Shown here: positions 26,768 to 35,921 of the stretch, in pieces
Numbering within the stretch: the first letter of the stretch is position 1
How the letters are laid out: the number at the start of each line of letters is the position of its first letter
From: Pseudarthrobacter sp. NamE2
GTDB lineage: Bacteria; Actinomycetota; Actinomycetes; Actinomycetales; Micrococcaceae
Length of the DNA stretch: 64,000 nt
NCBI RefSeq assembly: GCF_005796205.1
Contig: NZ_VAHN01000015.1
Span: 1-64,000, forward strand
Direction: 5' to 3'
Translations under genes and position numbers: made by a program
Notes under the pieces: generated by a model
Databases searched by the model: none
What the model saw: the letters and a program-made list of their open reading frames with translations, nothing else
Told to the model about the DNA's origin: nothing

Positions 26768-27547
26768 ATGACTACTCGTGCTACCGCACGGCACCGCGCC
26801 GACGTCACCAAAACCAACTCCATCGCCATCATCGCCAAGGCTGTTGGCGATAACGCAGGCGGCGTAGGGCGCCAGGCCGCGGTCATCGCCGCCGCCTCCG
26901 GCCTGGTCCTAACGAGCGGCATCGCAGCCAACGCTGCCGACGCCAACATCCAGCGCGAATCCGCCCCCGCTTCTGCCCTGGAAGTTGAATCCGCGATCGA
27001 AACCCCCATTTCCGCGGCCTCCACGATCGCCATCACGTACGAAAAGCCTGCTGTTACCACCACGCCCGCTCCCGTCGTCGAGCCCGAGCCCGAGGTTGTC
27101 GAGGAGGAGGCACCGGCACCCGCACCGGCACCGGCCCGGGCAACGCAGGCTGCTGCAGCGCCGAAGGTTACGGCCACGGTCTCGGCTGCTTCCGCTCCGG
27201 CTGCGCCCGCCTCCGCCAGCGGCAAGGGCGCAGCGATCCTGTCCGCAGCCTATGCCCAGCTTGGCGTGATGCAGGACTGCACCATGCTGGTCACCAACTC
27301 CCTCGCCGCCGTGGGCATCAACTTCCACGACTGGCCGGCAGGATACCTGTCCCTGGGCCGCACCGTGAGCGCCGCGGAGGCCCAGCCGGGCGACCTGATT
27401 TACTATGCCGACGGCGGCGCCGGTATGGCCCACATTGCTGTCTACGCCGGCAACGGCCAAGCCGTGCACGGCGGCTACAACGGCAACCAGACCGTTGTCT
27501 TTAGCGCCAACGTTGGTTCGGGCCCGGTCTTCATCCGCGTCAGCTAA
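26768..27547 (+). CDS. secreted NlpC/P60-like protein, third member of the hydrolase island
   Basis: This 259-residue protein shares its first ~60 residues with the preceding one (ARHRA, GRQAAVIAAASGLVL, ANAAD), then has a Pro/Glu/Ala-rich linker with PAPAPAPA repeats and a C-terminal domain at about 155-259. A likely catalytic Cys lies in QDCTMLVTNSL and a His in AHIAVYAGNG, as in NlpC/P60 enzymes. The domain is more divergent than in the upstream gene, so the cleavage specificity is uncertain. Start is the ATG at 26768 after AGAGAG. Its 124-base leader has no c-di-AMP switch but contains two GC hairpins. Confidence 0.85.
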   Translation: MTTRATARHRADVTKTNSIAIIAKAVGDNAGGVGRQAAVIAAASGLVLTSGIAANAADANIQRESAPASALEVESAIETPISAASTIAITYEKPAVTTTPAPVVEPEPEVVEEEAPAPAPAPARATQAAAAPKVTATVSAASAPAAPASASGKGAAILSAAYAQLGVMQDCTMLVTNSLAAVGINFHDWPAGYLSLGRTVSAAEAQPGDLIYYADGGAGMAHIAVYAGNGQAVHGGYNGNQTVVFSANVGSGPVFIRVS

Positions 27548-27586
27548 CGCCTTTGTTTTCCGGCCGGACGCCCCACCGGCCATTGA

Positions 27587-27627
27587 AGCAAGAGGAACCC
27601 TGCCAATCCGGCAGGGTTCCTCTTGCT
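27587..27627 (+). terminator. intrinsic terminator after the hydrolase island
   Basis: A perfect 18-bp stem with loop AATCC is followed by ATTTAA. It lies 40 bp after the last hydrolase stop. The rest of the 27548-27847 gap holds a repeated GATAGTGC (near 27723 and 27739) but no gene or clear promoter that I can support. Confidence 0.85.
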
Positions 27628-27847
27628 ATTTAAGGCTCATATGGGGAGCTCTCCAGGCGGCGCGGGAAGGCCTTCCGGCTGCCTCCATCGGGTTGCAGGT
27701 TTGGGGACGCGGCGGAGGCTGTGATAGTGCGATTAGCTGATAGTGCACTTCTTTGTTTACTCTTGTGGTGTCGATCCATAGCCCGAACATGCCGAGGGCA
27801 GCCGGCCCTCGTGCCCCTGACGGGTGCGGCCGTGAAGAGGTACGTGC

Positions 27848-28348
27848 ATGCGCACTCTCGTTCTGAATGCTGGATATGAACCGCTGGCGGTTGTGACCTT
27901 CCGCCGGGCGCTGGTGCTTGTGCTCACGGGCAAGGCAAGCGTTGTGGCCGAAGGGGATGACCCCGTGGTTGGTCCCCAGGAGATACTGGGGCGCCCCTCG
28001 GTCATTCTCCTTAACCGCTACATCCGCCCCAGATACAACCAGGCCACGGCTGTGAGCCGCCGCGGGGTGCTGCGCCGCGACGGGCACAAATGCGCGTACT
28101 GCGGCAAGGCTGCCCACACGATCGACCATGTCCATCCGAAGTCCCGCGGCGGAGCTGACTCATGGGAGAACCTGGTGGCCGCCTGCCTCCGGTGCAACAA
28201 CGCCAAAGGTGACCACACCCCCGCGGAGATGGGCTGGAAACTTCGCTTCGACCCCGAACCGCCGCGCGGCAGCATGTGGCAGATTAAGGAACTGGAAAAG
28301 CCCACACCCGCATGGGATCCGTTCCTGCTGCCCGAGCGTGCTGCCTAA
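27848..28348 (+). CDS. HNH endonuclease-domain protein
   Basis: This is a 166-residue protein. The N-terminal ~70 residues (MRTLVLNAGYEPLAVVTFRRALVLVLTGKA) are characteristic of a conserved actinobacterial HNH protein. The nuclease domain at about 78-120 has two CxxC zinc pairs (CAYCGK and CLRCN) around the HNH residues in TIDHVHPKSRGGADSWENLV. It probably binds or nicks DNA, but no substrate is known. It stands alone after a terminator, with no toxin, phage or restriction genes nearby. Confidence 0.92.
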   Translation: MRTLVLNAGYEPLAVVTFRRALVLVLTGKASVVAEGDDPVVGPQEILGRPSVILLNRYIRPRYNQATAVSRRGVLRRDGHKCAYCGKAAHTIDHVHPKSRGGADSWENLVAACLRCNNAKGDHTPAEMGWKLRFDPEPPRGSMWQIKELEKPTPAWDPFLLPERAA

Positions 28349-28407
28349 CGATCGTCCCTACGTCCGCGGATAACCCCGCCGCTTCCGGGAATCGCTAGGC
28401 TGGAACG

Positions 28408-29067
28408 GTGGACCACGACGCTCCGGAATATAACGCACTGATCCTTGCAGGTGGCCGGTCATCCCGGCTGGGTGGAGCGCCAAAGCAGCGCCTGGTCTTC
28501 CAGGGTTCCACCCTCCTGCAGCGTGCCCTTGATGCCGCCTCGGGCGCCCGCCGCATCGTGGTGGTGGGGCCTGACATAGAGCTCCTGCCGGAGGGTGTGC
28601 TTTCCTGCCGGGAACAGCCAGAGTTTTCCGGTCCCGCCGCCGGTATCGCTGCCGGTCTTGACGCCCTGGCCGGCGACGGGCACCAACCGGCGTATACGCT
28701 TGTCCTGGCGTGTGACATGCCGCTCGTAGCCGAGGCCGTTGAAGTACTGAAAGCCGCGCTTGCAGGACACGCCGGGATGCCGGATGCGGTGATGGCGTGC
28801 AGCGCTGATGAAGCGTCGGAAGGCCGGCTCCAACCGCTCGCTGCGTTTTATCGCACAGCCGGGCTACAAAAAGCGGTTGATGAGCTTGCAGCCAGGGGAG
28901 CCCTGGTCAACGGCTCAGTCCGCTCCCTCCTTGCTAGTCTTGACGTGCAGCTTGTCAGCGTCCCTGCTGCATCCACCGCAGACGTGGACAGTTGGGACGA
29001 TGCCGCCGCACTGGGCATTGCCGCCGGGCGCCAGGACGGGTTCCAGGGCCGGCGTAACCAAAGTTAA
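28408..29067 (+). CDS. MobA-like nucleotidyltransferase (molybdenum cofactor)
   Basis: This 219-residue MobA/MocA-type NTP transferase would attach GMP or CMP to molybdopterin. The glycine-rich NTP-binding motif ALILAGGRSSRLGGAPKQ is at residues 9-27 and the Mg-binding ACDMPLV at about 101. It begins with a GTG. A DUF6457 protein and moeA follow in the same direction within 20 bp, so these three are an operon. The choice between MobA and MocA activity cannot be made from sequence alone. Confidence 0.85.
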   Translation: MDHDAPEYNALILAGGRSSRLGGAPKQRLVFQGSTLLQRALDAASGARRIVVVGPDIELLPEGVLSCREQPEFSGPAAGIAAGLDALAGDGHQPAYTLVLACDMPLVAEAVEVLKAALAGHAGMPDAVMACSADEASEGRLQPLAAFYRTAGLQKAVDELAARGALVNGSVRSLLASLDVQLVSVPAASTADVDSWDDAAALGIAAGRQDGFQGRRNQS

Positions 29068-29083
29068 ACGTGGGAGGCAGTTC

Positions 29084-29377
29084 ATGAAAAGCCAGGATGA
29101 AACGCTGGACGAATGGTGCAGGTCCCTGCTCCAGGCTTATGAACTCGAAGACGTCCAAGTGGACATCAACGCCATCCTGGCCCTGGCCGGTGTAGCCGCA
29201 CACTCCGTTGTCCGCCCGGCAGCGCCGCTGACCACGTTCATCGCGGGCCTGGCCGCAGGACTGGCTTCCGGCCCAGGCAAAGCACCCGATGCCGCGTCCG
29301 TGGAGTCATTCCTCTCCATCGCCCGCTCGCTGGCAGCCGACTACGACTCTGAAGCCGCCGGGACTCCCGGCGAATGA
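29084..29377 (+). CDS. DUF6457 domain protein
   Basis: This 97-residue mostly helical protein starts MKSQDETLDEWCRSLLQAYEL, with TFIAGLAAGLASG in the middle. It is too short to infer an activity. It is a regular companion of mobA and moeA in actinobacteria and lies between them here, overlapping moeA by 4 bp (ATGA). A role in molybdenum-cofactor handling is inferred from this linkage. GGGAGG precedes the ATG. Confidence 0.82.
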   Translation: MKSQDETLDEWCRSLLQAYELEDVQVDINAILALAGVAAHSVVRPAAPLTTFIAGLAAGLASGPGKAPDAASVESFLSIARSLAADYDSEAAGTPGE

Positions 29378-30753
29378 CCGAAGAAGTCCCGCCGGCAACC
29401 CGCCAACCCGAAGAGCAGGAAAAACACCACCACCTTGCCCACACCTGGCAGGAAGCCCGGGAGGCAGCCTTCGATGCGGCCACGCCGATCCCCGCCGGGC
29501 CGGTTGCACTCGAACTCGCGCTGGGGCGGCGCCTCGATGAGGATATTGTGGCGCTGCAGGACATGCCGCACTACGCCTCGTCAGCCATGGACGGATGGGC
29601 AGTTAACGGAACAGGGCCATGGATCCCGGTGGAGCCCGGGACGAGGCTGGCCCCGCACCAGGCCAGCCCCATCGTTACCGGCGGCCTGATCCCGCCCGGC
29701 GGCAAGGCCATCCTTCGCAGTGAAGCGGCGGTGCTGGGCACGGACGATGACGGTTTGCCGGTGCTGACCACCGGCGGGACCGCACGGCCGGGGGAACCGC
29801 GGGCGGGCCAGCACATCCGGAAAGCGGGGGAGGAGGCAGCGGAAGGGGAACTGCTGGTCAAAGCGAGCGTCGTACTGAATCCAGCACACCTGGCGTTGGC
29901 CGCCCTCGCCGGATACGACGAACTGCGGGTCCAGGGCAAGCCCCTGGTGCGGCTCCTCCTGACCGGTTCAGAGGTGGTGGCGCACGGGATTCCGGTTCCG
30001 GGTCAGGTGCGGGACACGTTTGGTCCACAATTGCCGGCAGTGGTCTCAATGTTGGGCGGGATTCCGGGCGGACAGCAAAGGATAGGCGACTCTTATCCGG
30101 AATGGCTTGCCGCACTCGAGGACGTTGTTCCGGAGGTGCCCGGAGCTCCGGACCTGCCCGCCGACGTCGTCATCACTACAGGTGGAACAGGCCGGTCCGG
30201 CACTGACCACCTGCGCCGGGCAGTGGCGGAACTGGGAGGCCGGCTGGTCATCGACGGAGTGGCCATGCGCCCCGGACACCCGGCCGTCCTGGCTGAACTG
30301 CCCGACGGCCGGTTTGTTGTGGGCCTCCCCGGCAACCCGCTGGCGGCCATGATGGCTCTTTGTACTATTGGTGGGCCGCTGCTCGCAGCGCTCGGCCACG
30401 GCACCATGCCCCCGGTCCGGGAGGTGCCCTCCGGAACGGTGATCGAAGCCGATCCCGGCCGCACCCGCCTGATGCCGTTCCGCCTCCTGTACGGCATGGC
30501 GTCACCGGCGCAGCATGCCGGGCCGGGCATGATGCGCGGACTGGCCGCCGCGGACGGAGTCATGGTGGTACCGCCGCATGGGGTGCAGCTGGGCGAGCCC
30601 GTACCCGCCTTCGCCCTGCCCTGGGGCCCACCCATACCCGAACCCGCCGATGCCGCCGCCAAGGCCAAACCGAAAACCGCCGGCCGGACTGCCAGGACGG
30701 GTGCCAGGAACGCTGCGGCCGGACCGGTGGACTGGAGTGCCCTCCTTGGCTGA
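29374..30753 (+). CDS. moeA: molybdopterin molybdotransferase
   Basis: This 459-residue MoeA inserts molybdate into adenylylated molybdopterin. Motifs are DMPHYASSAMDGWAV (about residues 64-78), SPIVTGGLIPPG, the MPT-binding TTGGTGRSGTDHL (about 270) and GLPGNPLAAM (about 323). The C-terminus has a ~40-residue Ala/Pro/Lys extension beyond the usual end, finishing with PVDWSALLG. It is translationally coupled to the DUF6457 gene. Confidence 0.93.
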   Translation: MTEEVPPATRQPEEQEKHHHLAHTWQEAREAAFDAATPIPAGPVALELALGRRLDEDIVALQDMPHYASSAMDGWAVNGTGPWIPVEPGTRLAPHQASPIVTGGLIPPGGKAILRSEAAVLGTDDDGLPVLTTGGTARPGEPRAGQHIRKAGEEAAEGELLVKASVVLNPAHLALAALAGYDELRVQGKPLVRLLLTGSEVVAHGIPVPGQVRDTFGPQLPAVVSMLGGIPGGQQRIGDSYPEWLAALEDVVPEVPGAPDLPADVVITTGGTGRSGTDHLRRAVAELGGRLVIDGVAMRPGHPAVLAELPDGRFVVGLPGNPLAAMMALCTIGGPLLAALGHGTMPPVREVPSGTVIEADPGRTRLMPFRLLYGMASPAQHAGPGMMRGLAAADGVMVVPPHGVQLGEPVPAFALPWGPPIPEPADAAAKAKPKTAGRTARTGARNAAAGPVDWSALLG

Positions 30754-30822
30754 AGCCGGCGCACCGGTTGAGCCCGTCTCCTGAGGTTGCAATGATGGAA
30801 CTATGAACAGGCGGGGTGGAAC

Positions 30823-31701
30823 ATGGGACGCGTGACGCAGCGCCGGAAGGTGCATAAATATTTGCTGGACGGCTCACCCAAGGCCCTGGAATTTCCGGTC
30901 CGGCACCGGGAGGACGTCCTGGCTGTCGAGGAGCCGCTGGAGATCAGGCTGGGCCGCATGTCCTTCTCCGTCACCATGCGCACTCCCGGCGACGACTTCG
31001 ACCTGGTGGCCGGCTTCCTGGTGTCCGAGGGTGTCATTTGGAGCCCTGACCAGCTTGTTTCCCTGCGTTTCTGCGCCGGCGAGGACGAGAACGGCGTCCA
31101 GACGTTCAACGTGGTGGAGGCCCAGTTGCGGCCGGACGTTCCCGTTCCGGACACGGGGCGCAACGTCTATACGTCCAGTTCCTGCGGTATCTGCGGGACG
31201 GATTCCATCGAGTCCGTCCGCAAATCCTCGCACTACAGCCCGGCGCCGGATCCGGTGACGGTGGACGCCCACGTCCTTGCGTCGTTGCCCGCCCTGCTGC
31301 GGAAATCCCAGCGCGTCTTCGAGGACACCGGGGGAGTGCACGCTGCCGGGCTCTTTAAGATTGACGACGACGGCGGCGTGCGGCTGCTCTGCCTGCGCGA
31401 GGACGTTGGCCGGCACAACGCCGTGGACAAGGTTGTGGGCTGGGCACTGCGTGAGGGCCTCCTTCCGCTGCGCGGCACGGTCCTGCAGGTTTCCGGAAGG
31501 GCATCCTTTGAGCTTGTCCAAAAGGCTGCACTGGCAGGAATTCCGGTTCTGTCCGCCGTCAGCGCGCCGTCCAGCCTGGCTGTGGAGCTTGCCGAAGCGA
31601 GCGGGCTGACGCTGGCGGGATTCAGCCGCGGCACGAGCATGAACGTCTATGCGGGCGACGCCCGGATCATCCGGCCTGACGTCCGGCAGCCGGTCGCCTG
31701 A
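30823..31701 (+). CDS. fdhD: formate dehydrogenase accessory sulfurtransferase FdhD
   Basis: This 292-residue FdhD transfers sulfur from a cysteine desulfurase to the molybdenum cofactor of formate dehydrogenases. The CxxC catalytic pair is in SSSCGICGTDSIE (about residue 125), preceded by EEPLEIRLG and TPGDDFDLVAGFL, and followed by GVHAAGLF and REDVGRHNAVDKVVG. The formate dehydrogenase itself is not in this window. It lies 69 bp after moeA, so it may have its own promoter. Confidence 0.95.
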   Translation: MGRVTQRRKVHKYLLDGSPKALEFPVRHREDVLAVEEPLEIRLGRMSFSVTMRTPGDDFDLVAGFLVSEGVIWSPDQLVSLRFCAGEDENGVQTFNVVEAQLRPDVPVPDTGRNVYTSSSCGICGTDSIESVRKSSHYSPAPDPVTVDAHVLASLPALLRKSQRVFEDTGGVHAAGLFKIDDDGGVRLLCLREDVGRHNAVDKVVGWALREGLLPLRGTVLQVSGRASFELVQKAALAGIPVLSAVSAPSSLAVELAEASGLTLAGFSRGTSMNVYAGDARIIRPDVRQPVA

Positions 31702-31820
31702 AGCGCCCCGGAAACGGTTCCGGATGTTGCCGGAAGGGGTTGGATAAGAGGCTACTAGCGGGTAGATTTATCCATCGACTGGACACGATGGTCCATTTCT
31801 CACTCTAAAGAAGGCACACA

Positions 31821-34800
31821 TTGCACGACGACCGCCGCATCACGGAAGTCCGCCTCGAAAGGTTCGTGCGCGAGCGCATCATCCCCGCCGTCTACAGCCG
31901 GACCCTTCCCCTTGCCTTGAGCAGCTGGGACGTGCCGGACGAACCCGTGCCCGCACTGGAGGCGATGAGGCAGGAATTTGCACCGCAGGAGCACGGCGCA
32001 CCGTGGGGAAAGCCGTGGGGCACCAAGTGGCTCCGCCTGCAGGGTGAGGTTCCCGAGTCGTGGGGCACGGAGCCTGACACCACTGTGGAAGTGGTGGTGG
32101 ACCTCGGCTTCACCATCGAGACTCCCGGATTCCAGTGCGAGGGCATCGCCTGGCGTCCAGACGGTACCATCATCAAAGCTGTTTCGCCGCGGAACCAGTA
32201 CATCCCGCTGAAGCTGCTGGGCGGTGGCATGGCCGTAGACTTCTACGTGGAAGCGGCCGCCAACCCGGACGTTGCCCAGGGCTGGACCTTCGCCGCAACG
32301 CCGTACGGGGACAGGTCCACCGCCGGTACCGCCCCGCAGTACCGGCTGGGCACCATCGCCATCGCGGAACTGAACCAGAACGTGTGGGAGCTCCAGCAGG
32401 ACGTCTGGACCCTGGCGGGCCTGATGGAGCAGCTGCCGCTGGAACTTCCCCGCCGGCACGAGATTCTGCGGGCGCTGGAACGCATGATGGATGTGATGGA
32501 TCCGGAGGACGTTGCAGGAACAGCTGCCGCCGGCCGCGAAGAATTGGCCGGAGTTTTGGCCCGTCCTGCCTATGCATCCGCGCACCAGTTGGTGGCCACG
32601 GGGCATGCCCACATTGACTCCGCGTGGTTGTGGCCGGTCCGGGAGACGATGCGCAAGTGTGCCCGGACCTTCTCCAACGTGGTGTCCCTGATGGACGAGA
32701 ACCCGGACTTCGTCTTCTCCTGTTCGTCCGCGCAGCAGTTCGCGTGGATTAAGGAGTTCTACCCCGAGCTGTTCAGCAGGATACGGGAGAAGGTGCGCTC
32801 CGGTCAGTTCGTGCCCGTAGGCGGCATGTGGGTGGAATCCGACACCAACATGCCCGGTGGTGAAGCTATGGCCCGCCAGTTCGTGGAGGGCAAGGGCTTT
32901 TTCATCAAGGAGTTCGGCGTCGATTGCCAGGAGGCCTGGCTGCCAGATTCGTTCGGCTACTCCGCGGCGCTCCCGCAGATCGTCAAGTCCGCCGGAAGCC
33001 GGTGGTTCCTGACCCAGAAGATCTCCTGGAACCAGACCAACAGGATGCCTCACCACACCTTCAACTGGGAGGGCATCGACGGCACCCGCCTCTTCACGCA
33101 CTTCCCGCCGGTGGATACCTACAACTCGGAGCTCAGCGGCCGCGAGCTTGCCCATGCCGAGCGGAACTACCGTGACCACGGCCGCGGCACCGTCTCGCTG
33201 GTGCCCTTCGGCTACGGCGACGGCGGCGGCGGGCCCACCAGGGAGATGCTGGCCGCGGCAGCCAGGACAGCCGATCTCGAAGGTTCGCCCAAGGTCCGGA
33301 TCGGATCTGCGGAGAGCTTCTTCCTGCAGGCCGAGCAGGACTACCCGGCGTTGCCCGTCTGGGTCGGGGAAATGTACCTGGAACTCCACCGGGGTACCTA
33401 CACCAGCCAGGCCCGGACCAAGAAGGGCAACCGGCGCAGTGAGCACCTGCTGCGTGAGGCCGAACTGTGGTGTGCCACGGCAGCGGTTCGGGCGGGCGGC
33501 GCGTTCGCCTACCCGGCAGCCGAACTTAAGCGTCTGTGGCAGCTGGTCCTGTTGCAGCAGTTCCATGACATCCTGCCCGGCAGCTCCATCGCCTGGGTCC
33601 ACAAGGATGCCGAGCGCAACTACCAGGCCATTGAAACGGCACTGGAATCGATCATCGGCCAGGCTGCGGCCGCGTTCCTTGGCGAGGGGGACCGGCAGTT
33701 CCTCCTTAATGCCGCTCCGCATGCCAGGCGCGGCGTGCCGGCGCTCGCGGCAGCCGCGCCCGCTGTGTCTTCCCAGGCCGTCCGGGCCACCGCGGAGGCG
33801 GGTGGCTACATCCTGGACAACGGGGTCATCCGTGTGGTCCTGGATTCAGACGGGCTGATCGCCTCCCTGATGGACCAGGCCAGCGGCCGCGAAGCGATCG
33901 CGCCCGGCCAGCGCGGCAACCTGCTGGAGCTGCACCGCGACACGCCCAACGAGTGGGACGCCTGGGACGTGGACGAGTTCTACCGGCGCTCCGTCACACC
34001 CCTGACCAGCGCCACTACTGTACGCCTGGAAGAGCAGGACGGCGCCGCCGTCGTTATTGTGGACCGCCTGGCCGGAAGCTCGCCGGTGACCCAGCGTCTT
34101 GTTCTCGAGCCCGGCAGCCCCTCACTGGCCATCACAACTTCGGTGGATTGGCAGGAACGCGAAAAGCTGCTCAAGCTGGGGTTTGCCCTGGACATCCGTG
34201 CGGACCGGTCGGCATCGGAAACGCAGTTCGGCCACGTTTTCCGGCCCACGCACACCAATACGTCCTGGGAAGCGGCCAAGTTCGAAATCTGCGCCCACCG
34301 GTGGATCCACGTGGGCGAACCCGGCTACGGCGTGGCGGTTTCCAACGCGTCCACCTACGGGCACGATGTCACCAGGAACGTCAGGGAGTCCGACGGCGGG
34401 ACGACCACCACGGTGCGCCTGTCCCTGCTGCGTGCCCCCAAGTTCCCCGATCCTGAAGCGGACCGCGGACTGCATGAGCTGACTGTCACCATCCGGCCGG
34501 GCGCCGATATCGCCGCAGCTGTCGAGGAGGGGTACCGGACCAACCTGGCGCCCCGCCTGGTCCGCGGCGCCGCGCCGGCTGAACCGCTGTTTGCAGTGAC
34601 CAATGCCGCGCTGGTGATCGAGGCAGTAAAGCTTGCCGAAGACGGGTCCGGGGATGTCATCGTCCGGCTGTACGAGTCACTTGGGCAGCGGTCATGCGGA
34701 CGGATCATTGCCAACTTCCCGGCGGGGGCCGTCCGTACCGTTGACCTGCTGGAACGCGATGTTCCGGCGCCCGGAGTGGAGCCGGCTGCGGACGGTGCCG

Positions 34801-34853
34801 ACCTGCTGCTCCGTCCGTTCCAGCTGGTCACCCTGAGGTTCCCCCGGCGCTAA
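31821..34853 (+). CDS. alpha-mannosidase, glycoside hydrolase family 38
   Basis: This 1010-residue GH38 enzyme hydrolyses alpha-mannosides. The catalytic domain has GHAHIDSAWLWPVRET (metal-binding His and Asp) and AWLPDSFGYSAALPQI, where the Asp of PDSFG is the nucleophile. LQQFHDILPGSSIAWVH is another signature, and C-terminal beta domains follow. No signal peptide is seen, so it acts in the cytoplasm, as bacterial GH38 enzymes usually do. The start is a TTG after AAAGAAGG. No transporter or regulator gene is adjacent. An inverted repeat (CCATCG-N8-CGATGG, 31772-31791) lies 30 bp upstream. Confidence 0.93.
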   Translation: MHDDRRITEVRLERFVRERIIPAVYSRTLPLALSSWDVPDEPVPALEAMRQEFAPQEHGAPWGKPWGTKWLRLQGEVPESWGTEPDTTVEVVVDLGFTIETPGFQCEGIAWRPDGTIIKAVSPRNQYIPLKLLGGGMAVDFYVEAAANPDVAQGWTFAATPYGDRSTAGTAPQYRLGTIAIAELNQNVWELQQDVWTLAGLMEQLPLELPRRHEILRALERMMDVMDPEDVAGTAAAGREELAGVLARPAYASAHQLVATGHAHIDSAWLWPVRETMRKCARTFSNVVSLMDENPDFVFSCSSAQQFAWIKEFYPELFSRIREKVRSGQFVPVGGMWVESDTNMPGGEAMARQFVEGKGFFIKEFGVDCQEAWLPDSFGYSAALPQIVKSAGSRWFLTQKISWNQTNRMPHHTFNWEGIDGTRLFTHFPPVDTYNSELSGRELAHAERNYRDHGRGTVSLVPFGYGDGGGGPTREMLAAAARTADLEGSPKVRIGSAESFFLQAEQDYPALPVWVGEMYLELHRGTYTSQARTKKGNRRSEHLLREAELWCATAAVRAGGAFAYPAAELKRLWQLVLLQQFHDILPGSSIAWVHKDAERNYQAIETALESIIGQAAAAFLGEGDRQFLLNAAPHARRGVPALAAAAPAVSSQAVRATAEAGGYILDNGVIRVVLDSDGLIASLMDQASGREAIAPGQRGNLLELHRDTPNEWDAWDVDEFYRRSVTPLTSATTVRLEEQDGAAVVIVDRLAGSSPVTQRLVLEPGSPSLAITTSVDWQEREKLLKLGFALDIRADRSASETQFGHVFRPTHTNTSWEAAKFEICAHRWIHVGEPGYGVAVSNASTYGHDVTRNVRESDGGTTTTVRLSLLRAPKFPDPEADRGLHELTVTIRPGADIAAAVEEGYRTNLAPRLVRGAAPAEPLFAVTNAALVIEAVKLAEDGSGDVIVRLYESLGQRSCGRIIANFPAGAVRTVDLLERDVPAPGVEPAADGADLLLRPFQLVTLRFPRR

Positions 34854-34859
34854 CCCCTT

Positions 34860-34924
34860 GGAGTTTTTGTCCGGAAATGCCGGCTTCCGTGGCCCGGAAG
34901 CCTGAGTAGCTGGACAAAAACTCC
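34860..34924. repeat. inverted repeat carrying two copies of GAGTTTTTGTCC
   Basis: Arms GGAGTTTTTGTCC (34860-34872) and GGACAAAAACTCC (34912-34924) enclose a perfect 8-bp hairpin (GGCTTCCG / CGGAAGCC). It follows the mannosidase stop by six bases and could terminate transcription. The 34854-35183 gap otherwise holds no gene; its last 80 bases are AT-rich with TTTCAT-N6-ATGAAA. Confidence 0.7.
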
Positions 34925-35183
34925 GGAGCGGGTGAGGTAGCCGGGCGAACCCGGCCATGGGAAAAAGCCGCCAAAGAAATACAGCGTCCAGGAAAAACTG
35001 CCGTTAAAAGGCTGAGTGGGGGCGGTCCCCAACGGCCGCCACCACTCATCCCCCCAATGTGTGCAAAGGCCCCCGAAGCTGGCGGGCGTTCAAGAATTTA
35101 TCCCCGTTCGTAAACGTGCCGCGCTCCACCTTCACACATTCATGATTGTTTCATATTCTAATGAAATTGTGAAAGCGGCCAAG

Positions 35184-35921
35184 TTACTTTTCGGTAGATG
35201 TCTTTCGGGCAGCTGTATTCCCGCCATTTTTTACCCTCGCCGCCCAGATCAACGCCAGGCCGATCATGAAGCAGAGCACCGCGGTGTAGTTGATAACGAA
35301 CTCCAGGGAATCCCAGGATCTGGGGAAGACGGGGAACAGCAGGGAGAGCGTGATGGCTACTCCGCCGATCGCCAGCAGCCCGGCGGCCATCCGTATCAGG
35401 ACGGGCAGCGTGCTCCGCACAGCGACGATCATCGCCGGCAGCAAGGCCAGGGAAACGAAGGCGGGGTACGCGCGCCCGGCCGCGCCATAGTATTCGACCA
35501 GAACCCCGTTGCGGGCGTTCATCCTTGCCGGACCTACCAGCCCCGCGGACGACCCGGCGGTGTCCATCATGACGAACACAGCCACCATGACCACGGAAAT
35601 CACCAGCAGGACAGCCATGCCGGCCCTTCCGGTGATTAGCCGGTATGCGCCCTCGGCGCCAAAACCCCTGGTGACCTTTACGCCCAGAACGTAGATGGTG
35701 GCGAAGATGACAAAGCGGAGCAGCAGGTTGGCGAGGTTGATCCCGCCCAGCGCCTGGTCGATGGCCACGTAGGGCGCCTCGATGCTGAGCAGGATGGCGA
35801 GGGTCATCAGCGTGAAGATGTAGAACAGGGACCTGTTCTCGCCCCGCAGCGCACTGGGTATGCGGGCGATGGCGATCAGTGCGCAGATAGCCAGTGTGCT
35901 CCATTGAAGGACTGCAATCAT
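35184..35921 (-). CDS. multi-pass membrane protein paired with an XRE-type regulator
   Basis: This 245-residue protein has about seven hydrophobic segments (for example IAVLQWSTLAICALIAIA, LFYIFTLMTLAILLSI, LLRFVIFATIYVLGV and FVINYTAVLCFMIGLALIWAA) and no enzyme motif. It resembles the membrane partner of XRE-regulator/membrane-protein pairs (MAB_1171c-like) in actinomycetes, though shorter; this likeness is by eye. Start is the ATG at 35921, which overlaps the stop of the regulator gene by 4 bp (ATGA), so the two are coupled. Function unknown. Confidence 0.75.
   Translation of the reverse strand: MIAVLQWSTLAICALIAIARIPSALRGENRSLFYIFTLMTLAILLSIEAPYVAIDQALGGINLANLLLRFVIFATIYVLGVKVTRGFGAEGAYRLITGRAGMAVLLVISVVMVAVFVMMDTAGSSAGLVGPARMNARNGVLVEYYGAAGRAYPAFVSLALLPAMIVAVRSTLPVLIRMAAGLLAIGGVAITLSLLFPVFPRSWDSLEFVINYTAVLCFMIGLALIWAARVKNGGNTAARKTSTEK

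Noticed and set aside
31800..33722. A 640-codon open frame antisense to the GH38 gene
   Set aside because: It lies fully within the mannosidase gene and lacks recognisable sequence.
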